A DNA stretch of 64,000 nt from Burkholderiales bacterium (GCA_027487815.1 JAIYCW010000026.1:1-64000), one strand, 5' to 3'. Numbered from the stretch's first letter, positions 7,701-17,256 are shown. Notes: generated by a model from the letters alone, not told the origin. Made by a program: numbers and translations.

Positions 7701-9373
7701 AAACCCTGCGGCAAGGAAGATTGGGGTGGGCTTCCAACTCGTGGCACGTGGGGTTGGGTCGCCGAAGCTCCAAGCGCCATCGCAATCGGCATCTGCATCG
7801 GAAAATCAGCGCGCTGATCCCAACGGATGGGTTGCGTCAGAGGGCTATGGCCAGGCGCCTTTATCTCGAAGCTGGTCGGCACGCTGCGGCCGTTCACCAG
7901 CGTGTAGCCGATTCTCAGCTCCCTGCTTAGGTCTCGTGGTTTTTGCGCCGGATCGACATTTGGAGACCAACCGGTTTGTACAACCTGATCAACCTGCCGC
8001 CTCGCGTTATAGCTGAACTGCAAACTGGTGCTTTGCCCCCTGACAACGCTTGGACGGGAGATCCGTTCCAACATACCCTCGGGGGTATACGCGTATTGCA
8101 CGATGGCCTTGAGGCTGTGGGTTTTACCTGAAGCATCGATAGAAGCATGCTTGATCTCCCGCACTCGACCGAGCGCATCCAGGACACCTCGTTGCACCAC
8201 GATCGCTCGGCCTTGATCATCAAGCGACTCACGCTCAATAACACTATCCGAAGCGTCATAGCGCAACCGAAAGTTGACCGCACCACAGCTCTCGCAACCC
8301 GCCCCCCGCACTTGCACAAGGCGCGGCCCTTGCGGGCCAGCTTCGAAGAGATACTGCGTGGTGCCATAGCCGGGAGCTTCGACGCTGACGCTGCGTAGCC
8401 CTTTTGCAGACGCTGGCCCATAGCTGATCTTCAATTGCTCAATCTCCTCACCCCCTTGGTGGCGGGAGGCCGAGATCACACGACGATCAGCGTTATAAAG
8501 CCAGCTCGCGCTAAGCTGAAGCTGCGGACCACGGCTGATTCTCGTGAGCAAGGCCGGGGACACTTCAGAGTCGTAGTGATATCGCGCCACTGCTTTTGCG
8601 CCTGCACTGCCGGGTATTCTGTGGTCTACGGATTCAAGCATCAGGCTTTGCGACTGATAGCGATACTCAAGGGTGTAATCGGTGAGCTCGACTTGCGCGA
8701 CACGCCCCTCGGCATAGCGAATTTTCGCTTTGCGTTGTTGCGGATCCTGAACCTCAAGCAAACGACCCCGCAGATCGCGCAACAAACTCATCCATTCGCC
8801 GCTGCTCATGCTGATCTGAATAAGCCAGCCCTGCTTATCGAATCTCAGGGTGCGGTGGGGATCGATGCGCAGTTGGAAGAATGAAGCGCCTTCAGCGGAG
8901 GTTTCGCGCACTAGTTCGAGGAACGGTGCATAGCTTGTGCGATAGCGGCCAGGGGCCTGGCGTTTCAGCACCCGGCGCAGACCGCTGCCATCTTCGTATT
9001 CGATGTTGCTCGCATCCGTGGTGATAATCAGCCGCTCGTCCAAGCCCCAACGCCAGCCTGGCCCCAACCCACTGACATCCCGCCCGATGACTGCATCCTG
9101 ACTGTTGTAGTGGCGCTGGAGTTGCAGGCCCAGAATTCCGGGCTGGGGAGAAACATCAGTTTCCACCTGATGCTTGGTGCCGTAAGCCAGGTTGACCGGA
9201 TTGCCAACAGCGGAGTTACAGGCCGGTGTGCCGCTGCCCACGCTTGATGGGCAACACTGAGCCGAAGGGTTGCATTGTGCCCAACCTGAGGCAGCAAACA
9301 GCCAACCGACAAGAGCGAAAAAAACTTTTCCCAAAAAGTGGAGCACCCCTTTTTTGATCCACCGCTTCGCCAC
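4721..9373 (-). CDS. secreted RHS/YD-repeat protein with unrecognised C-terminal tip
   Basis: This 1550-residue protein starts with a Sec signal peptide (about residues 1-33, ending SGWAQ). A cysteine-rich stretch follows, then GNPVNLAYGTKHQVETDV, the DUF6531-like entry to the RHS shell. YD-type repeats (YDPLNRL, YDAQGRR, YDEQGRV) fill about residues 100-950. The RHS-associated core lies at 957-1026: GQEPDPETGLNYHLSRYFDP, then FISPDPEG and FDPEG. Both DPxG aspartates (989 and 1021) of the self-cleaving aspartyl motif are present, but 32 residues apart, longer than usual. The tip, residues 1027-1550 (about 4721-6295), matches no toxin family I know; it has five cysteines and is AT-richer. No PAAR or VgrG-linked element is visible, so export by Sec rather than type VI secretion is inferred. 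Confidence 0.85.
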   Translation of the reverse strand: MAKRWIKKGVLHFLGKVFFALVGWLFAASGWAQCNPSAQCCPSSVGSGTPACNSAVGNPVNLAYGTKHQVETDVSPQPGILGLQLQRHYNSQDAVIGRDVSGLGPGWRWGLDERLIITTDASNIEYEDGSGLRRVLKRQAPGRYRTSYAPFLELVRETSAEGASFFQLRIDPHRTLRFDKQGWLIQISMSSGEWMSLLRDLRGRLLEVQDPQQRKAKIRYAEGRVAQVELTDYTLEYRYQSQSLMLESVDHRIPGSAGAKAVARYHYDSEVSPALLTRISRGPQLQLSASWLYNADRRVISASRHQGGEEIEQLKISYGPASAKGLRSVSVEAPGYGTTQYLFEAGPQGPRLVQVRGAGCESCGAVNFRLRYDASDSVIERESLDDQGRAIVVQRGVLDALGRVREIKHASIDASGKTHSLKAIVQYAYTPEGMLERISRPSVVRGQSTSLQFSYNARRQVDQVVQTGWSPNVDPAQKPRDLSRELRIGYTLVNGRSVPTSFEIKAPGHSPLTQPIRWDQRADFPMQMPIAMALGASATQPHVPRVGSPPQSSLPQGFANEGMEVWKAQFDAMGRPVRWLNHEGELRVQALWGEIGAVNQFMPLQITSQARQAKREIDDFGRVVAIQLPGLGWSTAQYDPLNRLIGTQDPRGARQSIEYNQQGLLQAIKRSGGGAGEEVVNMDYNAQGQISRAQSRTSDGMSTHHYAYDVNSRLISKSTELGYGGLPTMRFSLRFGRNEAGQVARQELEVLGQNLSQVHFDYDEQGRVKAIHSLKGLGFLGADWAARLGLRESLWGRSSDINSTPLGKHVEAEKISLQAHDAAGLPRTLVRRDQRSELVWDSAGRLAKVHTNEGPSYRNLYDAQGRRVAKLEEHGGKVRVMAYSVYDGARQMAQLDAQGSVLNQHLYDGWQPVAHWKPSGGGWGALQALWHGTRAKRIERAANGQLLIEGASSTHGPQYIGQEPDPETGLNYHLSRYFDPSEQRFISPDPEGIADAFQSVDAQVILDPYQYAGGRPDLYFDPEGAARLSYFAIDKVPEKPGANTTYQGFQLARWAFHIEGIKPTSDSSSTLGVKQNEYARNGTELLFDGQGKFLKTFDSFDSALNPDGQSIRWDGGSSDNVLKSFKDFYKQTITFIKPFEIKDYDDAAATKLIWYLSTQQDQRGACRISAPGWLPPIRFAPGEADINVTKSVESSVGSMAGNQANQQRILNCNPSTTMPVSYASDEERLRVMRYEAAAELQESPPTSAINRDCTQDHGCRSRTDIKVNGHSYYASYGRTQFIGETFLRHVNSLAPKLSARETARLGLDKAIELPNGSVGSMAALLKIAQARAEKAAKLFTSYRDKFGRGLSAEQAHIQWKALTAAQITDFQSTGLGQQEFVDMLGYVPTGRARTEEEGKNAFGTEAARRTTSRDGAASVGEWMSWLYASQEEYGFVSRSFLRDNLRTVLSTKLLAELLKNSETPGTKKYFARQREVEDELAQRIAILHNSGSRKNASQVSPELPTWVADYVREFVRVADRGDWRSLRCAENLGTKGGLQMAPLVFEVKEK

Positions 9374-9564
9374 GACCGCCTCCCCTTAACCCTGCACTAG
9401 AGGTCTCTATCCTGCGAATCTCCTTGCGCTTGAGCAAGGCCTGAGGCTCATCCAGATGGCTGATCTTCACGCATGAGCCGATTGGACGATTGCATGCCGT
9501 GGGTTCAGAATGTCGCCCACGATTGCCCAAGCGGTATCGCGAAAAACAACCATAAGGAGGACTC

Positions 9565-10815
9565 ATGACTCAATCCAGTTTCAAGCTAGCCATCGCCGCG
9601 TTGGCACTGAGCGCAGGCGTGTTTGGCACCAGCACCGTTCAAGCTCAACGCAATGACGCCTTACTCGCAGCAGCCACCGCGGAACAACCCGCCACCCTGC
9701 GCACCCTCGAACAACTCGTCAATATTGAAACCGGCTCCGCCGATGCGGTGGGCCTGAAAGCCATGGCCGACTACCTGGACGGCCAATTGAAGTCGCTCGG
9801 CGCGAGCGTGGAGAGAATCCCTTCGCCCAACGGCGCACCTGGAGAAAGTGTGGTCGGCCGCATGGCGGGCAAAGGCACTCGCAAAATTTTGCTGATGGCA
9901 CATGTGGATACGGTGTATCAGCGCGGCGCATTGGCACGCGCACCTTGGCGCATTGATGGTAACCGTGCATTTGGGCCAGGCATCGCAGACGCCAAGGGAG
10001 GCATTGCGGTGATCCTGCACACCTTGCGGGTGTTGAAGGCGCAAGGCTTCGATCAATATGGGCAAATCACCATCCTTTTTAATCCGGATGAAGAGATTGG
10101 CTCGCGAGGCTCCAAGGATCTGATCACTCAGCTGGCCAACGCCTCGGATGTGATCCTCTCCTATGAGCCCACCGTGGCCGTGCGTGAGTTGATGGTGCTG
10201 GCCACTTCGGGCGCAGGGCGTGTGGATGTCACGGTCAAGGGCCGAGCCTCGCATGCAGGGGCCGCACCGGAGCAAGGTATCAATGCGCTAGTGGAGGCTG
10301 CTGATCTGGTGCTGCGCACCCAGGATATTGATGATGCAAAACGCGGGCTGCGCTTTAGCTGGACGATCACCCAGGCGGGCACGGTGCGCAACATGATTCC
10401 GGAACAAGCCACCTTGTCGGCTGATGTGCGTTATCTGCGCAATGAACATTTCCAGGAGGTGATTCAGAAGATTCAGGCGGCGTTTGCCAAACCGCGCATT
10501 GCCGGGGCCACATTTGAGTTGGTGGATGATCCGGGGCGCCCGGCATTTGTGGCCGATGATGGAGGCAAGGCCTTGATCGCCAAATCACAAGCGATTTACA
10601 AGGAAATCGGTTTTGACATTGCGGTGGTTCCGGTCACTGGTGGAGGCACCGATGCCGCATATGCAGCGCTGGGTGGCAAACCGGTGCTGGAGGGCCTGGG
10701 CCTGCCCGGCTTTGGCTATCACTCGAACAATGCCGAGTATGTGGTGATTGATTCGATTCCGCGCCGCTTGTATCTTTCGGCGCGGCTAATCATGGATTTG
10801 GCGCAGGGGCGCTAG
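9565..10815 (+). CDS. exported M20 family metallopeptidase (glutamate carboxypeptidase-like)
   Basis: This 416-residue protein has a signal peptide (about 1-27, cleaved after VQA) and is probably periplasmic. The M20 di-zinc site is visible: LLMAHVDTVY near residue 115 (zinc histidine and catalytic aspartate), GPGIADAKGG (bridging aspartate), PDEEIGSRGS near 170 (catalytic base and zinc glutamate), and GGTDAAY with GYHSNNAEYV at the end. The dimerisation domain occupies roughly residues 205-315. The closest named type is carboxypeptidase G2, which removes C-terminal glutamate from folates and peptides; the true substrate is open. AAGGAGG precedes the ATG by six bases. It is divergent from the RHS gene across 191 bases. 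Confidence 0.88.
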   Translation: MTQSSFKLAIAALALSAGVFGTSTVQAQRNDALLAAATAEQPATLRTLEQLVNIETGSADAVGLKAMADYLDGQLKSLGASVERIPSPNGAPGESVVGRMAGKGTRKILLMAHVDTVYQRGALARAPWRIDGNRAFGPGIADAKGGIAVILHTLRVLKAQGFDQYGQITILFNPDEEIGSRGSKDLITQLANASDVILSYEPTVAVRELMVLATSGAGRVDVTVKGRASHAGAAPEQGINALVEAADLVLRTQDIDDAKRGLRFSWTITQAGTVRNMIPEQATLSADVRYLRNEHFQEVIQKIQAAFAKPRIAGATFELVDDPGRPAFVADDGGKALIAKSQAIYKEIGFDIAVVPVTGGGTDAAYAALGGKPVLEGLGLPGFGYHSNNAEYVVIDSIPRRLYLSARLIMDLAQGR

Positions 10816-10822
10816 CTTTCTA

Positions 10823-11680
10823 CTAGATCTGCACGGTCGGGGTCATGCCCCGGCCACCATCGCGCACATCCATCACAACAAGCTTGCCATGCTCGGCAGC
10901 ATATTTGATGGTGTCGAGTCGATTGGTTTCGAGCAGCAAATGCATGATGTCGTTTTCACTGATGCCTTGCTGCTTGGCTTCTGATACTGCTGAGGCCAGG
11001 CTCTTGGCGAGAATTCCGCGAGCCTCCGCAATGCCGCGCGCACGCAGGATCTGGCTTTCAGCTTCCGCTTCAGCCTCAGCAAGAATACGAATCTTCTTGG
11101 CTGCAGCCTCCTGCTCAGCCGCTTCGCGCTCACGCTTGCTTGCGACCACCCGATTAAAACTCAGCTGCACTTCCTCGCTTACACTGGGCTGATCTACCAG
11201 CACGCTGATGATTTCGTAGCCATACTCCTTCATCCTGGCTTCCAGCGAATTGCGCACCTCCGCGGCCAGCGTTTCGCGATCTTCAAAGAGATCCGACAAC
11301 TTGAGGCCTGCTGTGGTGGCGCGCAAAACATTAAGCGCCCAGGTGGTGATCTGCTCCCGAGGGTTGACCAAGCGATAGTGCGCTTGCGATGCGCGATCGG
11401 GCATGGCTTGCACCATCAGAGTCACAGGCAGCTTCACGAACACGTTATCGATGGACTTAACCTCCACTTCGCTGCGCAACTCCTGCAAGCGCAGATCAAC
11501 TTTGGCGACGATTTGCTGGACCACCGGAATGATCCAGTTCAGGCCAGGCGTAAGGGTGCGCGAATACTTGCCGAAGGTTTCAACCACCGCCGCACTTTGC
11601 TGGTTGATGATCCGCAATCCGGCCAGCGCGAGGCCGATCAGCCCAACCAGTATCAGGGTTCCGAGTCCTACGATTTCCAT
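10823..11680 (-). CDS. SPFH/stomatin domain membrane protein (QmcA-like)
   Basis: This 285-residue protein has one N-terminal membrane helix (GLGTLILVGLIGLALAGLRI), then an SPFH/band 7 domain (residues 25-180; GKYSRTLTPGLNWIIPVVQ and VDLRLQELRSEVEVKSIDN). A charged alpha-helical coiled-coil tail rich in Ala and Glu covers about 180-235. Relatives such as E. coli QmcA form large membrane rings and associate with membrane proteases. An NfeD partner gene usually sits next to this family; here the neighbour upstream is instead a two-helix zinc-ribbon protein 19 bases away. It converges with the M20 peptidase gene, seven bases apart. Confidence 0.88.
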   Translation of the reverse strand: MEIVGLGTLILVGLIGLALAGLRIINQQSAAVVETFGKYSRTLTPGLNWIIPVVQQIVAKVDLRLQELRSEVEVKSIDNVFVKLPVTLMVQAMPDRASQAHYRLVNPREQITTWALNVLRATTAGLKLSDLFEDRETLAAEVRNSLEARMKEYGYEIISVLVDQPSVSEEVQLSFNRVVASKREREAAEQEAAAKKIRILAEAEAEAESQILRARGIAEARGILAKSLASAVSEAKQQGISENDIMHLLLETNRLDTIKYAAEHGKLVVMDVRDGGRGMTPTVQI

Positions 11681-11699
11681 GAGCTACTTTCCAGACGAT

Positions 11700-12122
11700 T
11701 TAAGCGTCTTCATATTGACTGATAGGCCAGCGATGCGCGCACTTGGTACAGCGCACCGTGAGCTTACGGGTGTTAAGTGTGTTTTGATCAATTCGAAATC
11801 CATAATGCCCGCAGCTCAGGCAATGCGCCTGCACTCCAATGGCCTCCGCAAGCACCATTCGGGTGGCGTATTGGCGCCAGGCGATCCAAGTGCCGACCAA
11901 CGCGGCCGCGATAAACAGGCTATCGGCTAAAAATTCCGCAAACCCTTTGGAGCTGCTGAATAACTCCAGACCGGTGGCCATCAAGATGATGCAGATGAAA
12001 CAAAACGCCATCCAGCCGTGGCTCACTACCAGTTGCCGCTCATACCACTTGCGAAATCCCATCGCCTGCAAGCTCGCCATCAGGCGGGGTTGATCGAGCC
12101 GCATCCAGGACTGAAGCCACAT
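11700..12122 (-). CDS. small membrane protein with C-terminal zinc ribbon
   Basis: This 140-residue protein is not one I can name. It has two membrane helices (about residues 35-55, AFCFICIILMATGLELF, and 65-85, FLADSLFIAAALVGTWIAW), followed by a C-terminal CLSCG...CTKC pair of CxxC knuckles about 24 residues apart that should bind zinc. The ATG at 12122 is preferred because GGAGAG lies six bases upstream; an earlier in-frame ATG exists at 12155. It sits just upstream of the SPFH gene on the same strand, where an NfeD partner is often found, so a joint membrane role is plausible but unproven. Confidence 0.65.
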   Translation of the reverse strand: MWLQSWMRLDQPRLMASLQAMGFRKWYERQLVVSHGWMAFCFICIILMATGLELFSSSKGFAEFLADSLFIAAALVGTWIAWRQYATRMVLAEAIGVQAHCLSCGHYGFRIDQNTLNTRKLTVRCTKCAHRWPISQYEDA

Positions 12123-12211
12123 CGCACTCTCCAACCGGCCACCATAGCCGGGCAAGTTACCGCCAGGTTGAACTTCGAGGCACTACGAGATCACACTACC
12201 AGACCAAACAC

Positions 12212-14008
12212 TCAATGATTGTTGCGGGGCACGCCGAAGGTGGTGGCCACCTTTTGATACTTCACTGCAAAATCCAGACATGCGCCGGTTTCGAGTTGCC
12301 CGATACTGGCGCGCTGCATTTCCTGCCAAGGGGTCTGGCTGATCAGCACAGGAGGCTTCCACTCCGCCCGCCGCTTGGCCATCGCCTCGTCCGAAATCAT
12401 GATATCAGCGCGCCGCTTATTGAGGTCAATCCGAACCATGTCACCGGTTTGTAGCAATGCAAGCCCGCCACCCACCACGGATTCAGGCGAAGCATTGAGA
12501 ATCGAAGGCGATCCCGAGGTGCCCGACTGCCGACCGTCTCCTACACAGGGCAGCATCGTGATGCCCTGCTTAACCAAAGCGTCTGGCGGCAGCATGTTGA
12601 CCACCTCTGCGGCACCGGGGTAGCCAATCGGGCCAACACCGCGGATAAACAGGATGCAGTGCGCATCAATCCCCAAGCTCGGATCATTGATCCGCGCGTG
12701 ATAGTCCTCGGGACCTTCAAACACAATTGCGCGCGCTTCAAATGCGCCGGGATCACCCTCACGCTCCAAATAAAACTTGCGAAACTCCGGGCTGATCACT
12801 GAGGTTTTCATCACGGCTGAGTCAAACAGGTTGCCCGAGAGCACAGCAAAGCCAGCTTGCGGCAACATCGGCGCGCTGTAGGCTTTAATCACCCGGCGGT
12901 CAGACGCTTCGCTTGCGCGATACACCTCACCAATGGTTTTGCCAGAGACGTTCAGCGCGTCAGCATGCAGCTTGCCCGCTTGCAGCAATTCATACATCAC
13001 CGCAGGCACGCCGCCCGCGCGATGAAACTCTTCGCCGAGATACTCGCCCGCAGGCATCGTATTGACCAGCAGCGGAATGTCGTAGCCCACCGTATCCCAG
13101 TCTTTGATCTTGAGCTCCACACCCATGTGCCGCGCGATCGCAGTGACATGAGGCGGGCAATTGGTAGAGGCGCCCAAGGCGCTGGCCGCAACAATGGCAT
13201 TTTCAAAGGCGGCACGCGTCATGATCTTGGAGGGCTTCAAATCCTCATGCACCATCTCCACGATGCGCTTGCCAGTGATGTACGCCATCTGGGCGCGCTC
13301 GCGATAGGGGGCGGGGATTGAAGCACATCCAGGCAATGACATGCCAAGCGCCTCAGCCAGAGAGTTCATTGAGAGTGCCGTGCCCATGGTGTTGCAATGC
13401 CCTGCAGACGGCGCGCTTGCGGCTACCATTTCAATGAACTTTTCATAGTCAATGCGCCCGGCTGCGAGCTCCTGGCGCGCATACCAAACCACGGTGCCTG
13501 ATCCTGCCAGCCCACCGTTGTGATGCCCATTAAGCATCGGGCCACCCGAAAGCACAATCGCTGGAATATCCACAGTTGCCGCGCCCATCAGCATGGCAGG
13601 CGTGGTTTTGTCGCAGCCGGTGGTGAGGACCACGCCATCCATGGGATAGCCATAGAGCACTTCGACCAGGGTGAGGTATTGGAGATTGCGATCCAACGCC
13701 GCGGTGGGGCGCTTGCCGGTTTCCTGAATCGGGTGCACCGGAAACTCGAAAGGAATGCCGCCTGCATCACGAATCCCGTCGCGGATGCGCCAGAGCAAAT
13801 CCTTGTGATGACGGTTGCAGGGTGAAAGGTCACTTCCGGTTTGTGCAATCCCGATGATGGGCTTGCCCGAAGTACGAAGCTCTTCCAAGGTAAAACCGAA
13901 ATTCATGTAGCGCTCAAGATAAAGCGCTGTCATCCCGGGGTCGCTGGGATCATCAAACCATTTACGGGAGCGCAAAGCGGTGAAAGGCGGGGCTTTTTTG
14001 TCAGTCAT
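12212..14008 (-). CDS. IlvD/Edd family dehydratase (pentonate or L-arabonate dehydratase-like)
   Basis: This 598-residue protein is a dihydroxy-acid/sugar-acid dehydratase. It has the iron-sulfur cysteines in the family positions (LSPCNRHH near residue 63, [10 protein letters not shown] near 130, GHCNTMGTA near 200) and the C-terminal [20 protein letters not shown] signature. Branched-chain IlvD enzymes usually have a shorter N-terminus; the start [20 protein letters not shown] is typical of the sugar-acid group, which turns aldonates into 2-keto-3-deoxy acids. No other sugar-acid gene is beside it, but a catabolic operon lies about 12 kb away on the same strand. Start at the ATG at 14008 with a modest AAGAGACC site. 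Confidence 0.87.
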   Translation of the reverse strand: MTDKKAPPFTALRSRKWFDDPSDPGMTALYLERYMNFGFTLEELRTSGKPIIGIAQTGSDLSPCNRHHKDLLWRIRDGIRDAGGIPFEFPVHPIQETGKRPTAALDRNLQYLTLVEVLYGYPMDGVVLTTGCDKTTPAMLMGAATVDIPAIVLSGGPMLNGHHNGGLAGSGTVVWYARQELAAGRIDYEKFIEMVAASAPSAGHCNTMGTALSMNSLAEALGMSLPGCASIPAPYRERAQMAYITGKRIVEMVHEDLKPSKIMTRAAFENAIVAASALGASTNCPPHVTAIARHMGVELKIKDWDTVGYDIPLLVNTMPAGEYLGEEFHRAGGVPAVMYELLQAGKLHADALNVSGKTIGEVYRASEASDRRVIKAYSAPMLPQAGFAVLSGNLFDSAVMKTSVISPEFRKFYLEREGDPGAFEARAIVFEGPEDYHARINDPSLGIDAHCILFIRGVGPIGYPGAAEVVNMLPPDALVKQGITMLPCVGDGRQSGTSGSPSILNASPESVVGGGLALLQTGDMVRIDLNKRRADIMISDEAMAKRRAEWKPPVLISQTPWQEMQRASIGQLETGACLDFAVKYQKVATTFGVPRNNH

Positions 14009-14066
14009 GGCGGTCTCTTACTTGTTTCAGGTAGTCTAACCACTTCTTTGACTACTCGCGGCTTCC

Positions 14067-15353
14067 TTGGACTCGATTCCACTCTGGGCACATGCCTTGG
14101 CACTGATTGTGCTGCTGCTGATTTCCGGGTTTTTCTCGATTGCCGAGACCTCGATGATGGCTCTGAACCGCTTCCGGTTGCGCTATCTGGAGGAGCAGGG
14201 CAAGTCCGGGGCAGCTAAAGCAGCGAGCCTGCTCAAGCAGACCGACAAGTTGCTTGGCACGATTTTGCTCGGCAACAATTTGGTCAACACCGCCGTGACT
14301 GCGCTCGTGACCGCGTTGGCCATCCGCCAGTTTGGCAACAACGACTCGGTGATCGTCATTGCCACCACCGCAGTAGCCTTCTTGATCATCGTGTTTTGCG
14401 AGGTGACGCCCAAGGTGGTGGGGGCGACCTTCCCGGAGCGCATTGCCCTGCCCTCAAGCTATTTGCTGCACTTCCTGATGCGGCTCTTTTCACCGGCCGT
14501 GTGGTTTGTAAATCAGATTTCCGGCGCGCTTTTAAAGCTCTTGCGGATTGACACTTCTCAGGGGGCAGACACCCGCTTATCGACTGAGGAGCTGCGCGCC
14601 ATCGTGCTCGAATCAGGCCGTTTCATGCCCGCCAAACACCGCGGCATTCTGGTGAACCTCTTCGATCTTGAGCACATCACGGTGGATGATGTGATGACGG
14701 TGCGGGGCAAAGTCGAAGCGCTGAACATTGCCACCTCCGAGCAAGGCATTCGCGAGCAATTGGCCACCTGTTATCACAACAAGCTACCGGTGTTTGAAGG
14801 CGAGCTGAATCAGGTGATCGGGTTTTTGCATGTGCGCCGTGCCTTGGGGCTGCTGGGGCGGGAAACTTTTGATGCCGCCGATTTGCGCGACCTGTTGGCC
14901 GAGCCCTACTTCATTCCTTCGGGTACCCCGGCATTTGCCCAACTGCAGTTTTTCCAGGATAACAAGCAGCGCCTGGGCCTGGTGGTGGATGAATACGGCG
15001 AGGTGATCGGACTGGTGACGCTCGAGGACATCATTGAGGAGATCATCGGCGAATTCACCACCTCGACGCCTGGTGGCAAGAGCCATGCCCAGTGGGATGA
15101 AGATGGCACCGCCACGGTTGAAGGCTCGATCAGCCTGCGCGAGCTTAATCGCCGCTTCGATCTGGATTTGCCAGTCGATGGCCCAAAGACGCTAAATGGC
15201 CTGCTTTTGGAGCAACTTCAGGAGCTTCCGGAAGGCGCGGTCAGCGTAAGGCTGGGTGAGATTGCCGCGGAGGTTTTGACGATTCAGGGCCGGGTGATCC
15301 GCTCGGCTCGCCTGAAGCAGTTGCCCAAGCTTCAGGAAGACGACGACGGCTGA
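14067..15353 (+). CDS. CNNM/CorC (HlyC-like) membrane protein with CBS domains
   Basis: This 428-residue protein has an N-terminal DUF21 membrane domain with four hydrophobic helices (residues 5-175), starting LWAHALALIVLLLISGFFSI followed by AETSMMALNR. A CBS pair (about 200-330, containing VDEYGEVIGLVTLEDIIEEI) and a C-terminal CorC_HlyC domain follow. The family is tied to magnesium and cobalt efflux or resistance. The start is a TTG at 14067: no ATG precedes the first membrane helix and no clear ribosome-binding site is present, so the start is uncertain. It is divergent from the IlvD/Edd dehydratase across 58 bases. Confidence 0.85.
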   Translation: MDSIPLWAHALALIVLLLISGFFSIAETSMMALNRFRLRYLEEQGKSGAAKAASLLKQTDKLLGTILLGNNLVNTAVTALVTALAIRQFGNNDSVIVIATTAVAFLIIVFCEVTPKVVGATFPERIALPSSYLLHFLMRLFSPAVWFVNQISGALLKLLRIDTSQGADTRLSTEELRAIVLESGRFMPAKHRGILVNLFDLEHITVDDVMTVRGKVEALNIATSEQGIREQLATCYHNKLPVFEGELNQVIGFLHVRRALGLLGRETFDAADLRDLLAEPYFIPSGTPAFAQLQFFQDNKQRLGLVVDEYGEVIGLVTLEDIIEEIIGEFTTSTPGGKSHAQWDEDGTATVEGSISLRELNRRFDLDLPVDGPKTLNGLLLEQLQELPEGAVSVRLGEIAAEVLTIQGRVIRSARLKQLPKLQEDDDG

Positions 15354-15521
15354 ACCTGAGCCGCGATGACACAACCCGACACAGCCGAATGCCGCTAAAC
15401 CCGTCTGAATAAGCCGCTGGTCGACTTCTAAGACCTTTAAGCTTCGCAGGGCTCAATCCCGGCCGCATTATCCCGAGGAATAAAAAATGTTTCGCTAGGG
15501 AAATACAGTGCCGGGAAATCA

Positions 15522-17249
15522 ATGGTTGCGGTAACAAGCCCACAGGTTGGGGCAGACTCCGTCGCGATGGCGGGGCTGGCGCGCGCGCTGGTGCAGCATC
15601 GGCTGCTGCGCCCCGACCAGGCATCCGCGATTCAGAAGAAGGCTGAAGCGGAGAAACGCCCATTTATCGATCAGCTCCTCACCGGCGGTGAACTGGATGC
15701 ACGTGCACTGGCGGTGTTTGCTGCCGAAGCGTTTGGCCACCCGCTGCTTGATATCGACGCCCTGGATCTGGCGCATGTACCAAAAGATTTGATCGATACC
15801 AAACTGTGTATCGAAACCCGGATGTTTGCGCTGAGCAAACGCGGCAACCGACTCTCCGTGGCGCTTTCCGACCCGACCGATCTGCAATCGCTGGATCGCA
15901 TCAAGTTCCAGGCGCAAGCCATCATTGATCCCATCATCGTTGAGCATCCAAAACTGCTCAAGCTGATCGAGAAAACCACCCAAAGCGCGACCGATCAGCT
16001 CAACACGCTGATTGATGATTCGCTGGATGTTGAGTTACCCACTGAAGAAGCCGCCCCGCAGGTGGATACCTCGGCCGATGTTGACGATGCTCCAGTGGTT
16101 AAGTTCCTGCAAAAGATCCTGATGGATGGGATCAACAATGGCGCTTCGGACTTGCATTTCGAGCCCTACGAAAAGTACTACCGGATTCGGTTGCGCATCG
16201 ACGGCGAGCTGCGTGAATGGGCTCAACCTCCCCTGGCGATCAAGGAAAAGCTGGCCTCCCGAATCAAGGTGATCTCGCGCCTGGATATCTCGGAAAAGCG
16301 GGTTCCGCAAGACGGCCGCATGAAGCTGGTGATTTCGCCGCAGCGCGCTATCGACTTCCGGGTGTCTACGCTGCCGACCTTGTTTGGCGAAAAGATCGTG
16401 ATGCGTATTCTCGATCCCTCGTCGGCCAAGCTGGGGATTGATGCGCTGGGCTACGACGCAGACCAAAAAGAATTGCTCCTGGATGCGGTGCAACGGCCCT
16501 ACGGGATGGTGCTCGTGACCGGCCCCACCGGCTCGGGAAAAACCGTGTCGCTTTACACCTGCCTGAATATTCTCAACAAAGCCGGTGTGAATATCTCCAC
16601 CGCTGAAGATCCTGCCGAGATCAACTTGCCGGGTATCAATCAGGTTAATGTGAACGACAAGGCTGGCCTGACCTTTTCGGCGGCACTCAAGTCGTTTCTG
16701 CGTCAGGATCCCGACGTCATCATGGTGGGTGAGATTCGCGACCTTGAAACCGCCGATATTGCGATCAAGGCTGCGCAAACCGGCCACATGGTGCTCTCAA
16801 CCCTGCACACCAATGACGCACCAACCACGCTCACGCGAATGATGAACATGGGCATCGCCCCGTTCAATATTGCTTCCTCGGTGATTTTGATTACCGCCCA
16901 GCGTCTTGCCCGACGCCTGTGCACCTGCAAGGCTCCGCTGGATCTGGATGAAGACGCACTCATCAAGATCGGTTACAAGGAAGAAGACCTCGATGGTTCC
17001 TGGCAGCCGTTTCGGCCGGTGGGTTGCGAGCGCTGCAATGGCGGGGGCTATAAGGGCCGGGTCGGTATCTATCAGGTGATGCCGATCAGCGACGAGATTC
17101 AACGCATCATCCTGAGCGGTGGTAATGCGATGCAGATTGCCACCCAGGCGGCTGCAGATGGCGTACGCGACTTGCGGCGCTCCGGATTGCTCAAAGTGAA
17201 ACAAGGTCTGACCTCGATCGAAGAGGTTCAGGGCTGTACCAACGAATAG
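15522..17249 (+). CDS. pilB: type IV pilus assembly ATPase PilB
   Basis: This 575-residue GspE/PilB-family ATPase drives pilus extension from the cytoplasmic side of the inner membrane. The N-terminal T2SSE_N domain (about 25-165) is followed by the motor domain with Walker A GPTGSGKT (near 333), the Asp box STAEDPAE, Walker B DPDVIMVGEIRD and the His box LSTLHTND. A zinc tetracysteine module (CTC ... CERC, near 468-510) is present, as is usual in PilB. It is the first gene of pilB-pilC-pilD-coaE-zapD-yacG; PilC starts eight bases after it. ATG at 15522 with GGGA upstream. Confidence 0.95.
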   Translation: MVAVTSPQVGADSVAMAGLARALVQHRLLRPDQASAIQKKAEAEKRPFIDQLLTGGELDARALAVFAAEAFGHPLLDIDALDLAHVPKDLIDTKLCIETRMFALSKRGNRLSVALSDPTDLQSLDRIKFQAQAIIDPIIVEHPKLLKLIEKTTQSATDQLNTLIDDSLDVELPTEEAAPQVDTSADVDDAPVVKFLQKILMDGINNGASDLHFEPYEKYYRIRLRIDGELREWAQPPLAIKEKLASRIKVISRLDISEKRVPQDGRMKLVISPQRAIDFRVSTLPTLFGEKIVMRILDPSSAKLGIDALGYDADQKELLLDAVQRPYGMVLVTGPTGSGKTVSLYTCLNILNKAGVNISTAEDPAEINLPGINQVNVNDKAGLTFSAALKSFLRQDPDVIMVGEIRDLETADIAIKAAQTGHMVLSTLHTNDAPTTLTRMMNMGIAPFNIASSVILITAQRLARRLCTCKAPLDLDEDALIKIGYKEEDLDGSWQPFRPVGCERCNGGGYKGRVGIYQVMPISDEIQRIILSGGNAMQIATQAAADGVRDLRRSGLLKVKQGLTSIEEVQGCTNE

Positions 17250-17256
17250 GACCATC

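Noticed and set aside
4721-9373. RHS gene as a type VI secretion effector
   Set aside because: It begins with a Sec signal peptide and no PAAR, VgrG, Hcp or adaptor gene is in the window.
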